Origin: Hydractinia symbiolongicarpus | Lineage: Eukaryota; Cnidaria; Hydrozoa; Anthoathecata; Hydractiniidae | Assembly: GCF_029227915.1 (NCBI RefSeq) | Contig: NC_079877.1 | Span: forward strand, 30,405,851 to 30,469,850 | Direction: 5' to 3' | DNA: 64,000 nt | Part shown: positions 26,991-39,927 of the stretch, piece by piece | Layout of the letters: each line of letters begins with the position of its first letter | Numbering within the stretch: position 1 is the stretch's first letter | Position numbers and translations under genes: made by a program | The notes under the pieces: model-generated | The model's database searches: none | Told to the model about the DNA's origin: nothing | What the model saw: the letters and a program-made list of their open reading frames with translations, nothing else

Positions 26991-29900
26991 TGTGGAAGTA
27001 AACTTTTTTCTAGCTACACCACAGTGAAAGCAACGTACGAACCAGTATCCTAATTCGCTTAGTAACATATCTTTATCAATTGCGTTTAATTAGGACATAA
27101 ATAATTAATTTATTAATTCTTTTAAGGTTCATTTTTGAACTTTTCGTTATTAAAAGAGGGAGGTCGAACATAAAACTATTTTGTGTTTTACCAAGAGAGC
27201 AAATATTTTTAGATTTTTATATTAAAATTTGCTACAACACATAAGTAACATACCTTTCATAATTAAATATCTATCTACATTCTTAATGATAGTTTTGCAG
27301 AGGTTTCGTGGTAGATAAGGTGAAAAGAAGTAGGTTTCAAATGTACGTACATAAAAACATCAAAAATAAAATCTTCAACTCACTTTTGCATATTATCTTA
27401 GTAAAATCATAAGTAAAACTGAGAAGCTGACCAACGAAACAAGAATTTCGAAATAGCATCCCACTTTGGGGAGCGTCCTGTCCACATTAGTAGGGCTCGT
27501 AACAACTAGCATGCAGTTCACAGTGGCTTCTTTTGTGATTGACATTAATAAAAAAATATAAACATTTTAAGCCGGGAAGGGAAGCCACAAAAAAATTCAA
27601 AATACCGCTCAGAGTTGGAAAAACACATTGTTACATTATTTTTGTCAAGAAAAAGAACAATCAAAGATTGGTATTTTATTGGAGGCATGGATACGATATG
27701 GCTTTCACAAGTTTCTTGTTCCTAATCAAAAAATCCTGATTTCTCATTAGGGAGCTAACGCATATATAAGCTTTACTGATAGCAACTTTGACCACTACAG
27801 CCGCTAGCTCTTTCAAAAAACTAGTTACTTGTTTACCGCTGATTGTACAAAGGATGATTTAGTTCATTCTGAAGGTCAAATTATAATGTACCAACTTTTC
27901 TATAATCGATGCAAATGGTAATCTTTTTCTTTCAAGCCAGGAATATCACTTCAGGACGATGATGTTGAAGAAGAAGATGAAAGCTCATTAGAAAAATGGA
28001 ACTAGATGAGGGTTGACCTTGATCGAAATATCTTTCACATGCAATGTCACGTGATGCTGACAGTTATACATTATTTTTGTTTAATGCTGATCATCATTAA
28101 CTTGTACAAAAATGTTCATTTTTTTGCTTAACTTAGTCGGGTAATATTTCTTAAATGCTTCTTTAGGCCATCATGTTTCTTAAAATGGTGTTTTTTAAAA
28201 AAATATTTTAATGTTAAAAAACTTTGTTTCAAAAGTCGATTGTTTTATTTGTCTAGTTAAGCTCCAAGAGTTAAGTTAGTACAAAAACAAAACGAAAATA
28301 AATATATTTAGAGTTCATTCCACAGACCGGCGAGTCTGGTCTTCAAAATTAACTCTGCCTTCAGGAATACTCAATCAGCAGCCGTGCCAGAGTTTGTTCG
28401 TCCTTCTTTAAAAATTAATTTCACCTGTAAATAATTGGTAATTAAAATATTAAAATAATATGGTTTAAGAATGGGAAGTTTCCTACTTTCTCTTGATAAC
28501 AGATGAAATATCTCCCACGGTCGGCTTTTTTTAAAACACACTCCACCGTCTCTGCTCTGCACTCAATGCAACAGTAAAAAACAAATGCTGGCTGAAACTT
28601 TTTGTCACGTCAAGAAGTCCTGGGGCGGATTTTTGAAATTGCATGCACGGTGATAAATTAGATGAATGATACATTAGTAACAAAACAGAAAAACTGCAGA
28701 AATAACAGAATTGAAATGTTAAAATAGAATTACACATATTTCCTGAAAATGGACAAAATTTCATTATATTTTCCGTACAAAGAAAGATACAGAGCGATTA
28801 CAGAAAAAATAGTTTTTGAAAAAATGCAAAACAACTTCCATCTTTTTTTTTGAAACAGACAAGATCAAAAGAAAAAAAAAACTGTAAAGTATTTGAAAAA
28901 GAATTGGTCTCTCCTGCGACTGTGGAAAACTTGTTAAATTTTGGACGGATTGCTAATAAGTTGGACTGCAATTCAAAATCTATTATCAAATGACTTATTT
29001 GATTAAAATGAATGTTTGAATTAAACAAGTGGACCTCCTTCTTTTTAATACATTTTTAAGGCTTCCAGTGGTCATATTGAGAGGCTTGCAAAATTATATA
29101 CAAATGTATTACTAATTAAAAGAAGGGAGACAGAACCTCTTCTCACGTAGAGCTTCCTAATTCGACATTAGAAAATTTAGAACAGGATGGAGTACATACT
29201 TGGGTTCCAACGTTACATTTGCAGTATATTCATTAATGCAACAATTAAGATTCAAAGCAACATTACTTATTCTTCTGGGAGAATCGATAAATTCACCAGC
29301 AATGGTCCGTCATTGCCTTGAAATTTAAATTAAATGTACACGTTACGTGTATCCTAGGGAATAGATACACAGTTCCTCTATCCTTCTATATGTATCAGAT
29401 ATCTTTGGTCCGTCGATGTTAGTACAGGAGGCCAATGACACCAAGAAGTCGGAAAAGTCCTTCAAGAAATAGAAAAAATAATTTTCTTAAAAAGCTGCAG
29501 CTACAAATTGTTGGTCCATTGGCATTTAAATAATGATATTAGTTTTCATTTTGGAGAAGCCGATTTTGTTCTTGTCTGTTCACGTTCTGACCACACCTTT
29601 ACTATTTATGTTATATTATATTATGTAAAATATAAAATACATACTATCTGCTACTTCTAACATGACTTGTTATCTATTTCCATTACATGTGCATACTCTG
29701 TAGAAAAGTAAAACTGCATTTCATCTATCTGAATCACCATCCGAGGAAGCATCGAAAGTTTGCAAAGAGCTTATCAAATTATGCTGCACGATGCAAGGAC
29801 ACTTATTGAACCTGCATAGAGTAATGTTATAATGGAGCAGATTGTTTCATCATTTCATATTTATTGTTATACAACTACTATGTTGAATTATATGTTAAAA

Positions 29901-30288
29901 AATAAATTTTTGTAACGTTTATTTGGAAACTAACGACTTATAATTTCTATAACTTATTTCCATGTCATTTCACCCCTAATTCAAAGTTCATCGCCGTGAA
30001 ATATTATTTGTCAAAATTTGAAAAATTGCGCCTATGCACTCGTTATCTGCTTATGAGTAGTGTGCTTGTGACGGACTGTTTTTTTCTATTCCCTTCTGTT
30101 GGGATAACAACTTACAACTTGACGCGGTTTTAATATTCTCGTGTCGCATTAATCAATTAAGCAATATCTCCGTTAATTACAATTAAAAATTCGTTGTAGC
30201 TTCCCATTAAACGCCATAACAACACATGGAATGTTTTAATGAATTTATTTTTAGTATATGGTTTGGAATTCCATATTCACAGTGCACG
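26991..30288. other. No gene seen; one interspersed repeat
   Basis: A gene-free stretch by eye. Bases 28000-28100 are the inverted partner of 18726-18845. Small frames here lack any recognisable domain. Confidence 0.4.
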
Positions 30289-30359
30289 GCGTCGGTGGTG
30301 TAAAGGTTAGCATTGTTGCCTTCCAAGCAATAGATCCGGGTTGGATTCCCGGCTGACGC
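30289..30359 (+). tRNA. tRNA-Gly (TCC) copy, probable pseudogene
   Basis: It differs from the tRNA-Gly at 17992-18062 at one position: the T-loop reads TTGGATT instead of TTCGATT. That is the near-invariant C56, which pairs with G19 and is part of the B box, so both folding and TFIIIC binding should suffer. Upstream flanks of the two genes also match in part (ATAACAACAC.TGGA.TGTTTTAAT), so a whole unit was duplicated. A TTTTT terminator follows within 10 bases. Confidence 0.85.
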
Positions 30360-30805
30360 AAGCTTTTTGCTACTTTTTGTGCGACAGGCTAGCTGTGTAA
30401 ATGATTCACTCATAAATTAAGCTTCAGACATGACAATGCTCAATGCATCCCTATTTATCCTGTGATTACTGATTCAACCAGGATCTGTTTTGATTTTATC
30501 TCTACTTATTTTGTCTTTATACTTATAGCATGCTGCCATTCTTAATTTCTAATGCTCATATCAGATCACGTGACTGTTATTCTTTTGTCATCATATTAAT
30601 ATCAAAGCTGATTGTTATGAGTTATGGCCAACTGTTTAGACAATAATAGTTGGCGTGCTTTTGGAGTCTAAAGGGTTCATGCTTAAGTTGCGTGACTAGA
30701 GTCCGAGCAATATGGCTGCTTAATAGGAAAAATGAAAAACAAATGGAATTGAAAAACAATGTTTATAGCTAGAAAATACTTTAAGTACAAGAATTGCGGA
30801 TTTAA

Positions 30806-33329
30806 TTAAGCCAAGGAAGTATGAATAACTAGTGCTTCATCGTACACATTTTTCTTCTCGGTTGGAGCGCATTCGTCGACCTGTCTCCCGTAGGAGTGTG
30901 TTCTTGTAATACTGTACACGAACAATACAACTACCATTAACACTGTTGATACCAGAAACACGAAAGTTGAAATTCTCCAATCTGAAGAAAAAGTATTGTC
31001 ACGTTAAAGAGAAGTCCAATGTTGGATTTGTCTTGCTCGTCCTTGTAATTGTTTGACAAAGACTTACATTGTTTTCGTTCTTTCTGTGGTGTGTGAGATG
31101 CAGAGATAGGCTTCTCCTTTGTGATGCCACAATCTGCGTCCCTGTCTGTTGGAACTCTCCGTTGGGTTAATCTAAAATACACATGAATAAAATCAGTTGA
31201 GGGAAATTATTTTCTCAACGAAAGTGCAGCTACCTACTTGATGAATCTTTTTAACGGGCAGCTATGTCCACAATGCCTCAACTTTGCAGGATAGGTTGAA
31301 CCACTGCTGTCGTTACGAAAGTTCATTTCCACAAAGTATGCGCTAAAAGGATTTTTTAAATAGTTCAGGACTCACTGTAAGTATTTACGTACCACACCTG
31401 AGCTATGTTTTCCTACCCTCTATGGTTAGTGTACAATTCTATCATTAAGCAGGATGCGTAGTAGGGGGATTCTGTGATAGGAATGTCCAAAGCAGTCGAT
31501 AGTGACAAAATTGAGGTGTCGTGCTGTAATAAGAGAAACACAGAATGACAAGATTCTTGACTGGGACACTTGTTCAGAGATATCTAGTACCTAGTTTTTA
31601 AAAATCTAACCCATTTTTATAGTTAAGAAAAAACGAAAAATCTGCGGCTCATTCAATTCGAAGAAATCTATACATACTCACCCCTGAAAACATATTCAGT
31701 TTACGAAGTTTGTCAAGGTCTTTTCCCTTACTAAGTTTCAACATTCCTTCATTAATTACCCCTAATAATGTCCCTCCTAGAATCTTCCCTAGTTTTGCTC
31801 CTCCGATGTACTTGTTCAAAAATAGCCAGTCGGTGATGTATTGCAAGTCATCATAAATTGGCAACGCCCATTTCGGTGTAGGGAGACCCTGAACTTTCTA
31901 GAATGAAATGAACATAAGCATTAACATTGTGTTGTAGATACAAAACTTTGCAAAGTAAATTTACGCACCTCAGATTTTAAATCATCCATTACTATCCACG
32001 CGTTATCAAAATTAACATCCCAGCCAGAATGACGACTTACGTATTTCATCAGTTTCTAGGCGAGACAAATTCTATATAGTTCCTGGGTTTGTTTATTTTC
32101 AATCTCAGCTTGCGCATGCGCACTGCAATATTTGACAACTTACCGCATATTTTTTCTCCTTTCTGACATATTTAGGCTCGTGTTTTTTTGCTTCCCAAAT
32201 TTTGTGGAGAGTTGGGCAATAGGTTGAATCAGGGCGTAACACCTAAAGACAGAAAAGCTTTTCACTTGATGCAAACCATTGTGTCTGTGTATCTTAAGAA
32301 GAAATTGTTAACGTACAGGGTCGTTGTCTGCTGGTACAGTCTGAATAGGCACGGGTTGCCATGGGATATCAGCGTTCCAAACCTAAAATTACAATATTAG
32401 AAAAATTTGACATCCAAGGCTTTCCTTTTTTGAAAACTTACCACAAAGAAGATATACCTGCCAGCCTTTTGGTGGATAGAGCGCAGCCAGTTGAGCCTCG
32501 GCACTCTGCAAACATCTGTCGGTGGCTGAGCTTCGAATATAAACCTAAGTCAAATACATTGTAGTTTTTATGCGAGCTAAAGTTAACCTGCCACATCTTT
32601 GCGCGTGCAAGTTTTCTCACCTCCTTGTGAAGATATGACGAATTGATGAAATGTGTTTGGACATATCTTTTTCTTAAGAACTTGCCAAGATCGTATTCCA
32701 TGTTCATCCCAATCTGAAAGTAGTTATCAGCACATGTAATAAACTTTTGGCACTCGTGTGTAAAGAGGGTACTTCTCCTAGCTAATTGCTTATATAAAAT
32801 AAGGCATGTTTCTGTCTCGAATTTACCTGAGTCAATCTTTCGAGACCATCCGGCCACACCTTTTCTTGGTAAGGATTGTTAGGGTAAATTGCCACTGGAG
32901 ATCGGTGTCCATGACGATATAACTAAAAGAAACACAGCTAGACGTATGGTAGCGTGTATTTCGGACGTACCGTGACATTACTGTTTAACATCTGATGTTT
33001 TTCTTTGTCATAATAAGAATGCTAGGATCCACATAGCAATAGTAATACACAATAGTATACTGCTATTGAATTTTCACACGTGGATTCTCCCTTCATGATC
33101 TTTAAAAAATGTAAAAAGTTGGGTAATACTCACCTCTCGTAAAAAAAACATAAGCTTTTAAATACGCCGCGTTTAACAAGCGAAAGGTAATTTATAAACT
33201 TTCCCTTACTAAGTGCACCATCTTTAATGTTTTGCCATGTTGTCTTTTATTAAAACGATGGAAATCCTTTTCAACACGTGCTGCCACGAATGTTATTAAC
33301 AACACACTCAAAAACAACCAAAAATTCAT
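30806..33329 (-). CDS. Lysosomal/prostatic-type histidine acid phosphatase, 12 exons, 451 aa
   Basis: Minus-strand exons: 33329-33210, 32922-32827, 32713-32621, 32544-32458, 32382-32317, 32242-32144, 32055-31969, 31897-31682, 31523-31417, 31342-31238, 31171-31068, 30981-30806. All junctions are GT/AG and codon phases close exactly (1356 nt). The protein has a signal peptide (MNFWLFLSVLLITFVAA), the catalytic RHGHRSP motif (R43-P49), IRSSATDR, the proton-donor HD pair at H289-D290, and a YYASC motif. A membrane helix (about residues 397-420) and a short tail containing NVYDEAL follow. Family members hydrolyse phosphate monoesters through a phosphohistidine. The C-terminal anchor fits lysosomal acid phosphatase (ACP2/ACP4-like) better than the secreted prostatic form. 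Confidence 0.93.
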
Positions 33330-36325
33330 CTTGATTAACTAAAAAACAAGACATTCGTGGATTACAAGGAATGACATTCCAAACGAAAAAAAACTCAGTT
33401 AATCACTGATTATTCAAACATCTATTTCTCTTACATGATGTTGAATGAGGAAATACGGTTTGATGAAGATGAGCTGACAAACTAGAAATACCTTCGTGAC
33501 AAGCGTTCTCTATGCGTTACAAGACTATTATGTCTTGCCCGTGTAACCTCACAAGAGTTTTTTAAATGTTATTTCTCCGGCTGGAGCAAAATATTTAGTA
33601 ATAAAGTCTTCTTCTAGTATCTCGACCTTTTATATACTAAGCTAACAAGCTATTTATGGTTTCGTTCCCATATGGGCTTTTCATGCTGTTACAAATGCAT
33701 TTTAATAACACTTAAATGATTCATCTAACATTCGCTATTGATAACAAGAACAATTTTGAAAATAACGGCCAAGGCATTGCAATGGAGCAAATTCCTATGA
33801 CAGTTGTTCATGCAATAATAGAATTATTTTGCACACATGGATGGATTAGGAGAAAAGAATTTTATTAATTTTACAGGTATATTTCTACGTTAACAAAACC
33901 TACCTACCAAGCGGCATTTATTTAAAAAATGTTAGAATTATTTTAATTTAATTCAATACATCATATTGTGCGCCTCCCTCAAACGAGCGCCCCTTTTTGT
34001 ATTATGAAGAAAGTGTTTATTGCAGGGCGTATCTATTAGGAGAGCTTTATTTTAAAAAAATTGAAAATAAGTTTAATTGATGGTGGTGTCTAAAAGAAAG
34101 GTTTATTTAAAACATTACAGTATTTGGTCATTTCACTTCGTATGAATTATAATGTTTAACAACCAAAATATATTTAAAATGTCTGCTTTTTTCTCCTTAC
34201 TTTTTACCTTGCATGGGATTAATTAACAAGCCATCCCTTCTTCCATCAATTTAAGTTGATCTTTTTTTTTTCTTCTTGTATACCAAATTTAAGCTAATCG
34301 GCGCACCTTTTTGTCGTAAATTCAAAGTATTTAGTTTCACACAAGAAACTTTCCCGGGTCTTTTTATAAAATATGCTAGGTTCTATAGATAGGCACATAA
34401 TGCACACATGCCTATATTATATCATTATACCTCCTTGATAATAAAGTCGAGTGCATATTCATAAATCATAGGGCGTCATACGTACAAACTGCTTTATTAT
34501 CCTGCGACTTACTGTTGTTTCACTAGGGGATACAAAATTAAATTGTTTGCTTTAATTCACTGTGAAAATAGAAGTACATACCACCTAATTGAATCTCGAC
34601 GTACACAGCTCATCAGCTCCCTTTCGTGGGAACTCGGTAGAGGACTCTGGCAAGTATTCCCAGTGTTCAATATAAAGCAGTAACTTGCATGAGACGCATA
34701 ACATAAAAAAACTAGGCAAGAAATTTAAGTTGATTCAGGCCATGATACTTTCCTGGCATTCCAAGCGTTTTAATAGATAAGAATTGTCCAAATTTACTCT
34801 GAATTATTCAAATTATTTTACGTTCTTCCTGATTTCCCTGGTCGTATTCCCATCGCAATTATTTTTGACATGTTTACATTATAAATTATAAAATAGGTAA
34901 GGGGATATTAATTTAAATCCAAGAATATTAAAAATCTGATCTTATCCAGCTTGCATCTTGGATACCTTCTTCTAGATGAAGTTCACAAGATCTGCTTGAA
35001 TTAATAATGTATGTTTGTAGGATGCATCTTCGTGTTTTTAAAGTAAAAAAGGCTGGCGTTTGGGTAAGTCTGGTGTGGTTATTTGAATTCAAAAACACAG
35101 AAAATACACTAACCAATGTTTAATAATTTACATTTCCTCTTTTTTATCAAATATAAAGGACTGGTCGTTAAGGGGGTAGGTCTAGAAAAAACCTATTTTT
35201 CGTGAAAAGAGATTTGTTTGCCTATAAAATATATTTAATTGATAAAAACAGCTAAAAAATTGAAAAAAAAAATTTCTGCGAAAATTTGCCCGGGTTTACG
35301 GCATAACTTTGCTTAAAAATGAGGAAACTTTGAAACAAGATATCTTTAAATTTACTATAGGTATCTACATGACTTTTTCAAGGTATGCTGGTTATATATG
35401 ATTCTATCATTTAACGAAAAATAAATCATAAATTCATAATAAATTTTAATTTATGCATAATTTATTTATCATTAATGAAAAAAACTCATGTTTGAAAAAG
35501 TAAATAGTTAGATTTCCATATTATAAAATGTTTATACATGGCGATTCTCCGTTAAATGAGCTCTTATATGATGTTAAAGATACTGTGAAAATTTCAGAAG
35601 AATTGCATAATTCTTTCAAAAAATATCATGTCACAAAGATAAAATATTTCTGCTAAAATATGAAGCTACTGTAGATATAAAAAACAACAAAACCAATTAT
35701 AAATTAGCTTAGTTAAACCCTCCTGGTACATATGAAGGCTTATTTTCTAATTCGCTGCGCTCAACCGAAAATAACCTTATTTATTTTCTTATTTTTGCGA
35801 CAGGGAAGACTCAAAGAACTTCGACTAGTAGTAGTTGTGTAGTTTGTCATCTTAGTTAGGAACCGTGTGCTATCGGTAGTCATAACACAATATAATATAT
35901 CTATATCTCCTACGAACTAAATTACAACCACTAATTTACAATCGAAATGTTTCCGAAATCGTGGCTAAGCCGGATGCGAAAAACCCCATTCTATGGGGAA
36001 ACATATCCTTAGACCCCAGTGCTACAGCCACTAACCCTCCAAGGTTAAGGGTATCATTAAAAAATTACACTGTTATTAACAACAACATTATAAACTATTC
36101 AAAATAAAACTGCTTATCTTATAGGTAATCAAACAGTTTTAACGTGAACGGTTCAAGAACTAATTGACATGTGAGCGCTTCCATGCCTTGTACGCCCTTT
36201 AAACACCTAAAAAACCACGTGACCGGCCTTGGCCATACATACGAAATTAAATTCAATTTTCATTTTGAGTTTCTTTATCAGCATGTCCTTTTTCATTTTT
36301 CTAAGGTTTTTTCTTTTCTTTTGAA
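33330..36325. other. No gene seen
   Basis: About 3 kb of AT-rich DNA. No exon, RNA gene or transposon that I can name. Phrases such as GGCATAACTTTGCTTAAAAATG (35300 region) may belong to interspersed repeats. Confidence 0.35.
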
Positions 36326-37225
36326 TTATTCGCCTGATTTAACCTCCTGGCGCTGAATGCGTTCAATGTTGTGCTCATTAGATTTTGAGTCTGTCACCAT
36401 TCCTGATATCCCAAAAGATTTCAACACATTTTTAACACCTTCAGTACCATCATTGTAATGTAACACTGCAGAGTTTATTGCCATTTCTAAAGTTTGTTTG
36501 CCTACAAAAATGTTTTTGGGGCAGCAATACAACAGCATTGAAATTCTCATTCGTGTTTTGGGTTTGACCATGCAAACACTTGGACAAAAGAGAGTCATCA
36601 GAAAGTGCGGTAAATATAGGCCTCAGTAGATCAGATGTCCAAATATCTAAATTGATATGATCCTTATATTTAGATGTACTATGTTGTTTGTCATACCAAT
36701 ATTTGCACCAGGTACTATCATTACGAGGACAAAATCGATGACTAAACTCAAAATTTGTGTAGGCAGTACAATGAAATAAATTACCTAAAATGCTTTTTTC
36801 ATGGCATAAATGTTGTTAGTATTATTCCTTTTTGCTAGTCCATACCAATTCTGCATACTGTTGATAAAACTTTCCGTCAATTTTTTTCTTCCACCTTGGG
36901 GTTGCGGTTCCTTTATGGATTTTCACCAAATTTCGTAGGCGGGTACCCATTCGCTTTTGGGTGTGACCAACACATTCCAACTTTTCAGGTACGGCCCCAT
37001 ATTTTCTATAAGGATCAGACTTTACCACTTGATTAAAAGAGGAAGTGTCACCATTTTCAAGGAAGTAAGAATATATAAGAATATATAATATTGTTCTTTT
37101 TTATCGAACGCCCAAATATTTGCACCGCACCTACTGCTGTGGTTGATATTGCACACATGCGATGCTTTCCAATAATGCAGAAAACGAATACTATAAACAT
37201 TCTTTAGAAAGCTCGTCACTTAAAT
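36326..37225 (-). pseudogene. Kolobok/Mutator-like transposase relic, minus strand
   Basis: In shifting frames on the minus strand: ASHVCNINHSS, DPYRKYGAVPEKLECVGHTQ, KRMGTRLRNLVKIHKG, CPKNIFVGKQTLEMAI and LHYNDGT. This order (SHxxxCxxNHxG, then ECVGHxQKRMGxxLR, then CPKxxFxG) is the pattern of the cnidarian 'mutator-like transposase domain' family that I associate with Kolobok. Several frameshifts exclude function. A second relic of the same family is at 43804-44500. Confidence 0.75.
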
Positions 37226-38030
37226 CCAGGTCTCCATTGGCCTCCATGTCTGCAAAAAAAATCTTCCACCAAATTGATCGTGTTTTGCTGAAATGAGACC
37301 ACCAAGATTCAATGCGTTGATTTCTTGGCGACGGGACGTACCTCGGGATTGACTCGGGATTGGCACGAAGAAATGCTTGAATTGCGGCTGCAATACAGTT
37401 CTCTATCCCTAAACCGGTAATCAGTTCAACTGGACATCCTTTTTATTCAATAACGCAATCAACGAACATCCATGCTATATTATCTGGCGAATTGTTAGAC
37501 CTTGTTACGTTTAACTATAATATTTTTCTGCTAAAACCATCGATAGAACCGTGAATGGGGAAACTCTATAGCTTCAGTTTATCATATCCGTCAATGTGCC
37601 AGGCGACGTTTGGGCCAGGATTCAAATATTCCCTCCTCTTAAGACGGCGGGATTTTCTGAATTCAGTACCTTCGGGGTCAAACTCACGTAGCAATTTAGA
37701 TACAACACATCTTGGTATATCCCATCCTTCCATTTGTAGAGTATGTCAAATAGTACGATAACCACCACATGACCCTGCACCGTCAACAATCTCCCGTATT
37801 CTTTGTTCAATTCTTTTATGTGATTTTACAACATTGCGATTACGTCTACACAGCCCATAACTTTTAAGGCGTCTTAGAAGCGTGCTTTTGCTTATGATGC
37901 AGTTGTGTTTCCTCTCAAGTAAGAGAACGATTTCTGCATACTCAAAACCACAGTGGTAATAATATTTGATTACATTTTCTTCATCGAAAATGGCGTCCTC
38001 TGTGGACTCTTCTAAAAATATAAAACATTC
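37226..38030 (-). pseudogene. rve-type (DDE integrase core) transposase relic
   Basis: On the minus strand: an N-terminal helix-turn-helix-like region (ISKSTLLRRLKSYGLCRRNR), DGAGSCGGYRTI, NPGPNVAWHIDGYDKLK (first catalytic Asp), FPIHGSIDGFS, GCPVELIT (second Asp replaced by Gly in the expected DxGTEN, here GLGIEN), and YVPSPRNQRIESWWSHF (Glu). Stops at YRTI* and KL*S and the loss of the second Asp show that it is dead. I recall this family from fish and cnidarian genomes but cannot name the superfamily with certainty. It lies next to the Kolobok relic, same strand. Confidence 0.75.
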
Positions 38031-38280
38031 GTTGCGATACAGCCTAGCAGGAATTTCTCAAAAACCTACATTTTCTAAAATTAAGTCATACATGATGAAG
38101 ATGACATATCTTGAACAAGTAAACACGGTTTAATGCTTCGCAACACAAGACAAATAAGCTCTGTGAACATCTACCTCACCCAACCAACAACCCAACACGG
38201 TCAACAATAGACAACACGTGCAGCCTGAAAGAGGCGCCAAAGTCACCTTATTGTTTTGTTTAATCAATTTGATTTTTCAG

Positions 38281-38500
38281 AGTTTCTTTATTTGCCGTGA
38301 ACTTTCTTTATTTGCCGTGAAATTTCTTTATTTGCCGTGAAATTTCTTTATTTGCCGTGAACTTTCTTTATTAGCCGTGAACTTTCTTTATTTGCCGTGA
38401 ACTTTCTTTATTTGCGTGGACTTTCTTTACTTGCCGTGGACTTTCTTTATTTGCCCTGGACTTTCTTTATTTGCCACGGAGTTTTTTAATTTGCCGTGAC
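38281..38500. repeat. Minisatellite, 20-base unit, about 11 copies
   Basis: Unit ACTTTCTTTATTTGCCGTGA. The first seven copies are nearly identical in 20-base register; the last four are degenerate (GCGTGG, GCCCTGG, GCCACGG), and one has lost a base. It is not a CRISPR: there are no spacers. Confidence 0.92.
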
Positions 38501-39354
38501 ACTTGTGGGCCACCGTAGAAGCTAGCTTACTGGCTGGTAAACAAACGGTTTTATGTACGACTTTAATACCCGGGATACATAGGAGATATAACCTTTTCAA
38601 TTGGCATTAATTGTGGCACTCTTATTGTCCTAAAAAGGGAAATAAATCAGTTTACCTGGTCGCTAAAGGCGCTGCTAGGGAGAAGTGAAGTCAACAACTT
38701 ACATTCCGTATTTCCCGCGCAATTATTAAACATCCGGCAATCGCGTTTTGCGCAATGAACAGACCAGCGCACTTTGCTCGCTGGTTCAATATTTTTTTCC
38801 GAAAAGTATTTTACAAAGAAGTATTTCAGCAAGACTCATTCTGGATAAAAACATGACCAAGACTGGAGAAGATAAAAATTCTAGATATATCTATATGTTC
38901 GAGTCTGTAAATTACATACATGCCGGAAAAATAGCCATTTTTGTTTTTCGCCGCCTCCAGCCCGACTTTAGTGTAAGTCACTAAGGTCGAAAACCAACAG
39001 CCGTTCCGTAGCCCCTTTAATCTCTCCGCATATTTCTCATGCTTGTGATTCCACAATTGGCGAACCTACGATTTCATACAGAATTTAAGTTACATGTTCA
39101 GAAACATATGAAATTGGAACGCACAAAAAGCGTTCTAGAACACACGTAAACCGTTTGAAACCATTTCACAGTTGTTGTAAAGCCACGACAACAAATCCAA
39201 GAACATGACATTAGGCAACGACAAAGAAAGGAACTGGACAGGAACTTAAAAGATTTTGAGAAACAGACGGAGCGGAACCTAACCAGGACGTTCAGGAACA
39301 CATTTCACAGGAACATGTTCAGGAACAAACGAGACAGGAAGCAGCGAAAATGTT

Positions 39355-39478
39355 CGGGGAGTAATGAAAGTATTCGGGAAGTGATGAAAACGTTCGGGAG
39401 TGATGAAAATGTTCGGGGAGTGATGAAAATATTCGGGAAGTGATGAAAATGTTCGGGGAGTGATGAAAATGTTCGGAA
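39355..39478. repeat. Minisatellite, about 20-base unit, 6 copies
   Basis: Unit GTGATGAAAATGTTCGGGGA with small changes, one copy a base shorter. No relation to the 38281 array. Confidence 0.88.
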
Positions 39479-39927
39479 GAGGACTATAAAACAAATTTTA
39501 TGGAAATAGTCGTGAGAAAATCCACAGAGAATTTGCACGTCGCTGCTACCATTTTGCCTGTCTGCCTACCTGCTTCATAAGCATTCACAGTCCAAATAGT
39601 CCTGGTTGTCGGGGCAGTCATTAGTACTGTTTTTTACGCTGCAAAGTGTTTCTTATTTTAAGACCGTTCTAGGTTGTTCCAACTTGCTACACTTTTTGGC
39701 GTGTACGCTTTTATTGTGTGTTTTTTTTTTTAATTAAACACAATTTCTTAAAAACTAAACAACAGATATAGATTTGGCAGGTGGGCGACAAAGTTTTATC
39801 CTTTTGAATTTGATTTTTAATTTTATGAAACAACGCAAGCAGCGTATAAAGATTCTTTTTCATAAATTGATTTAAAAAAAAGGAAAAATTGTAAACGCTT
39901 AAAAACAAAGTCAGATGAGCTTCTAAT

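Noticed and set aside
38281-38500. Possible CRISPR-like array
   Set aside because: The 20-base units are directly adjacent with no spacers, and this is a eukaryotic genome. It is a minisatellite.
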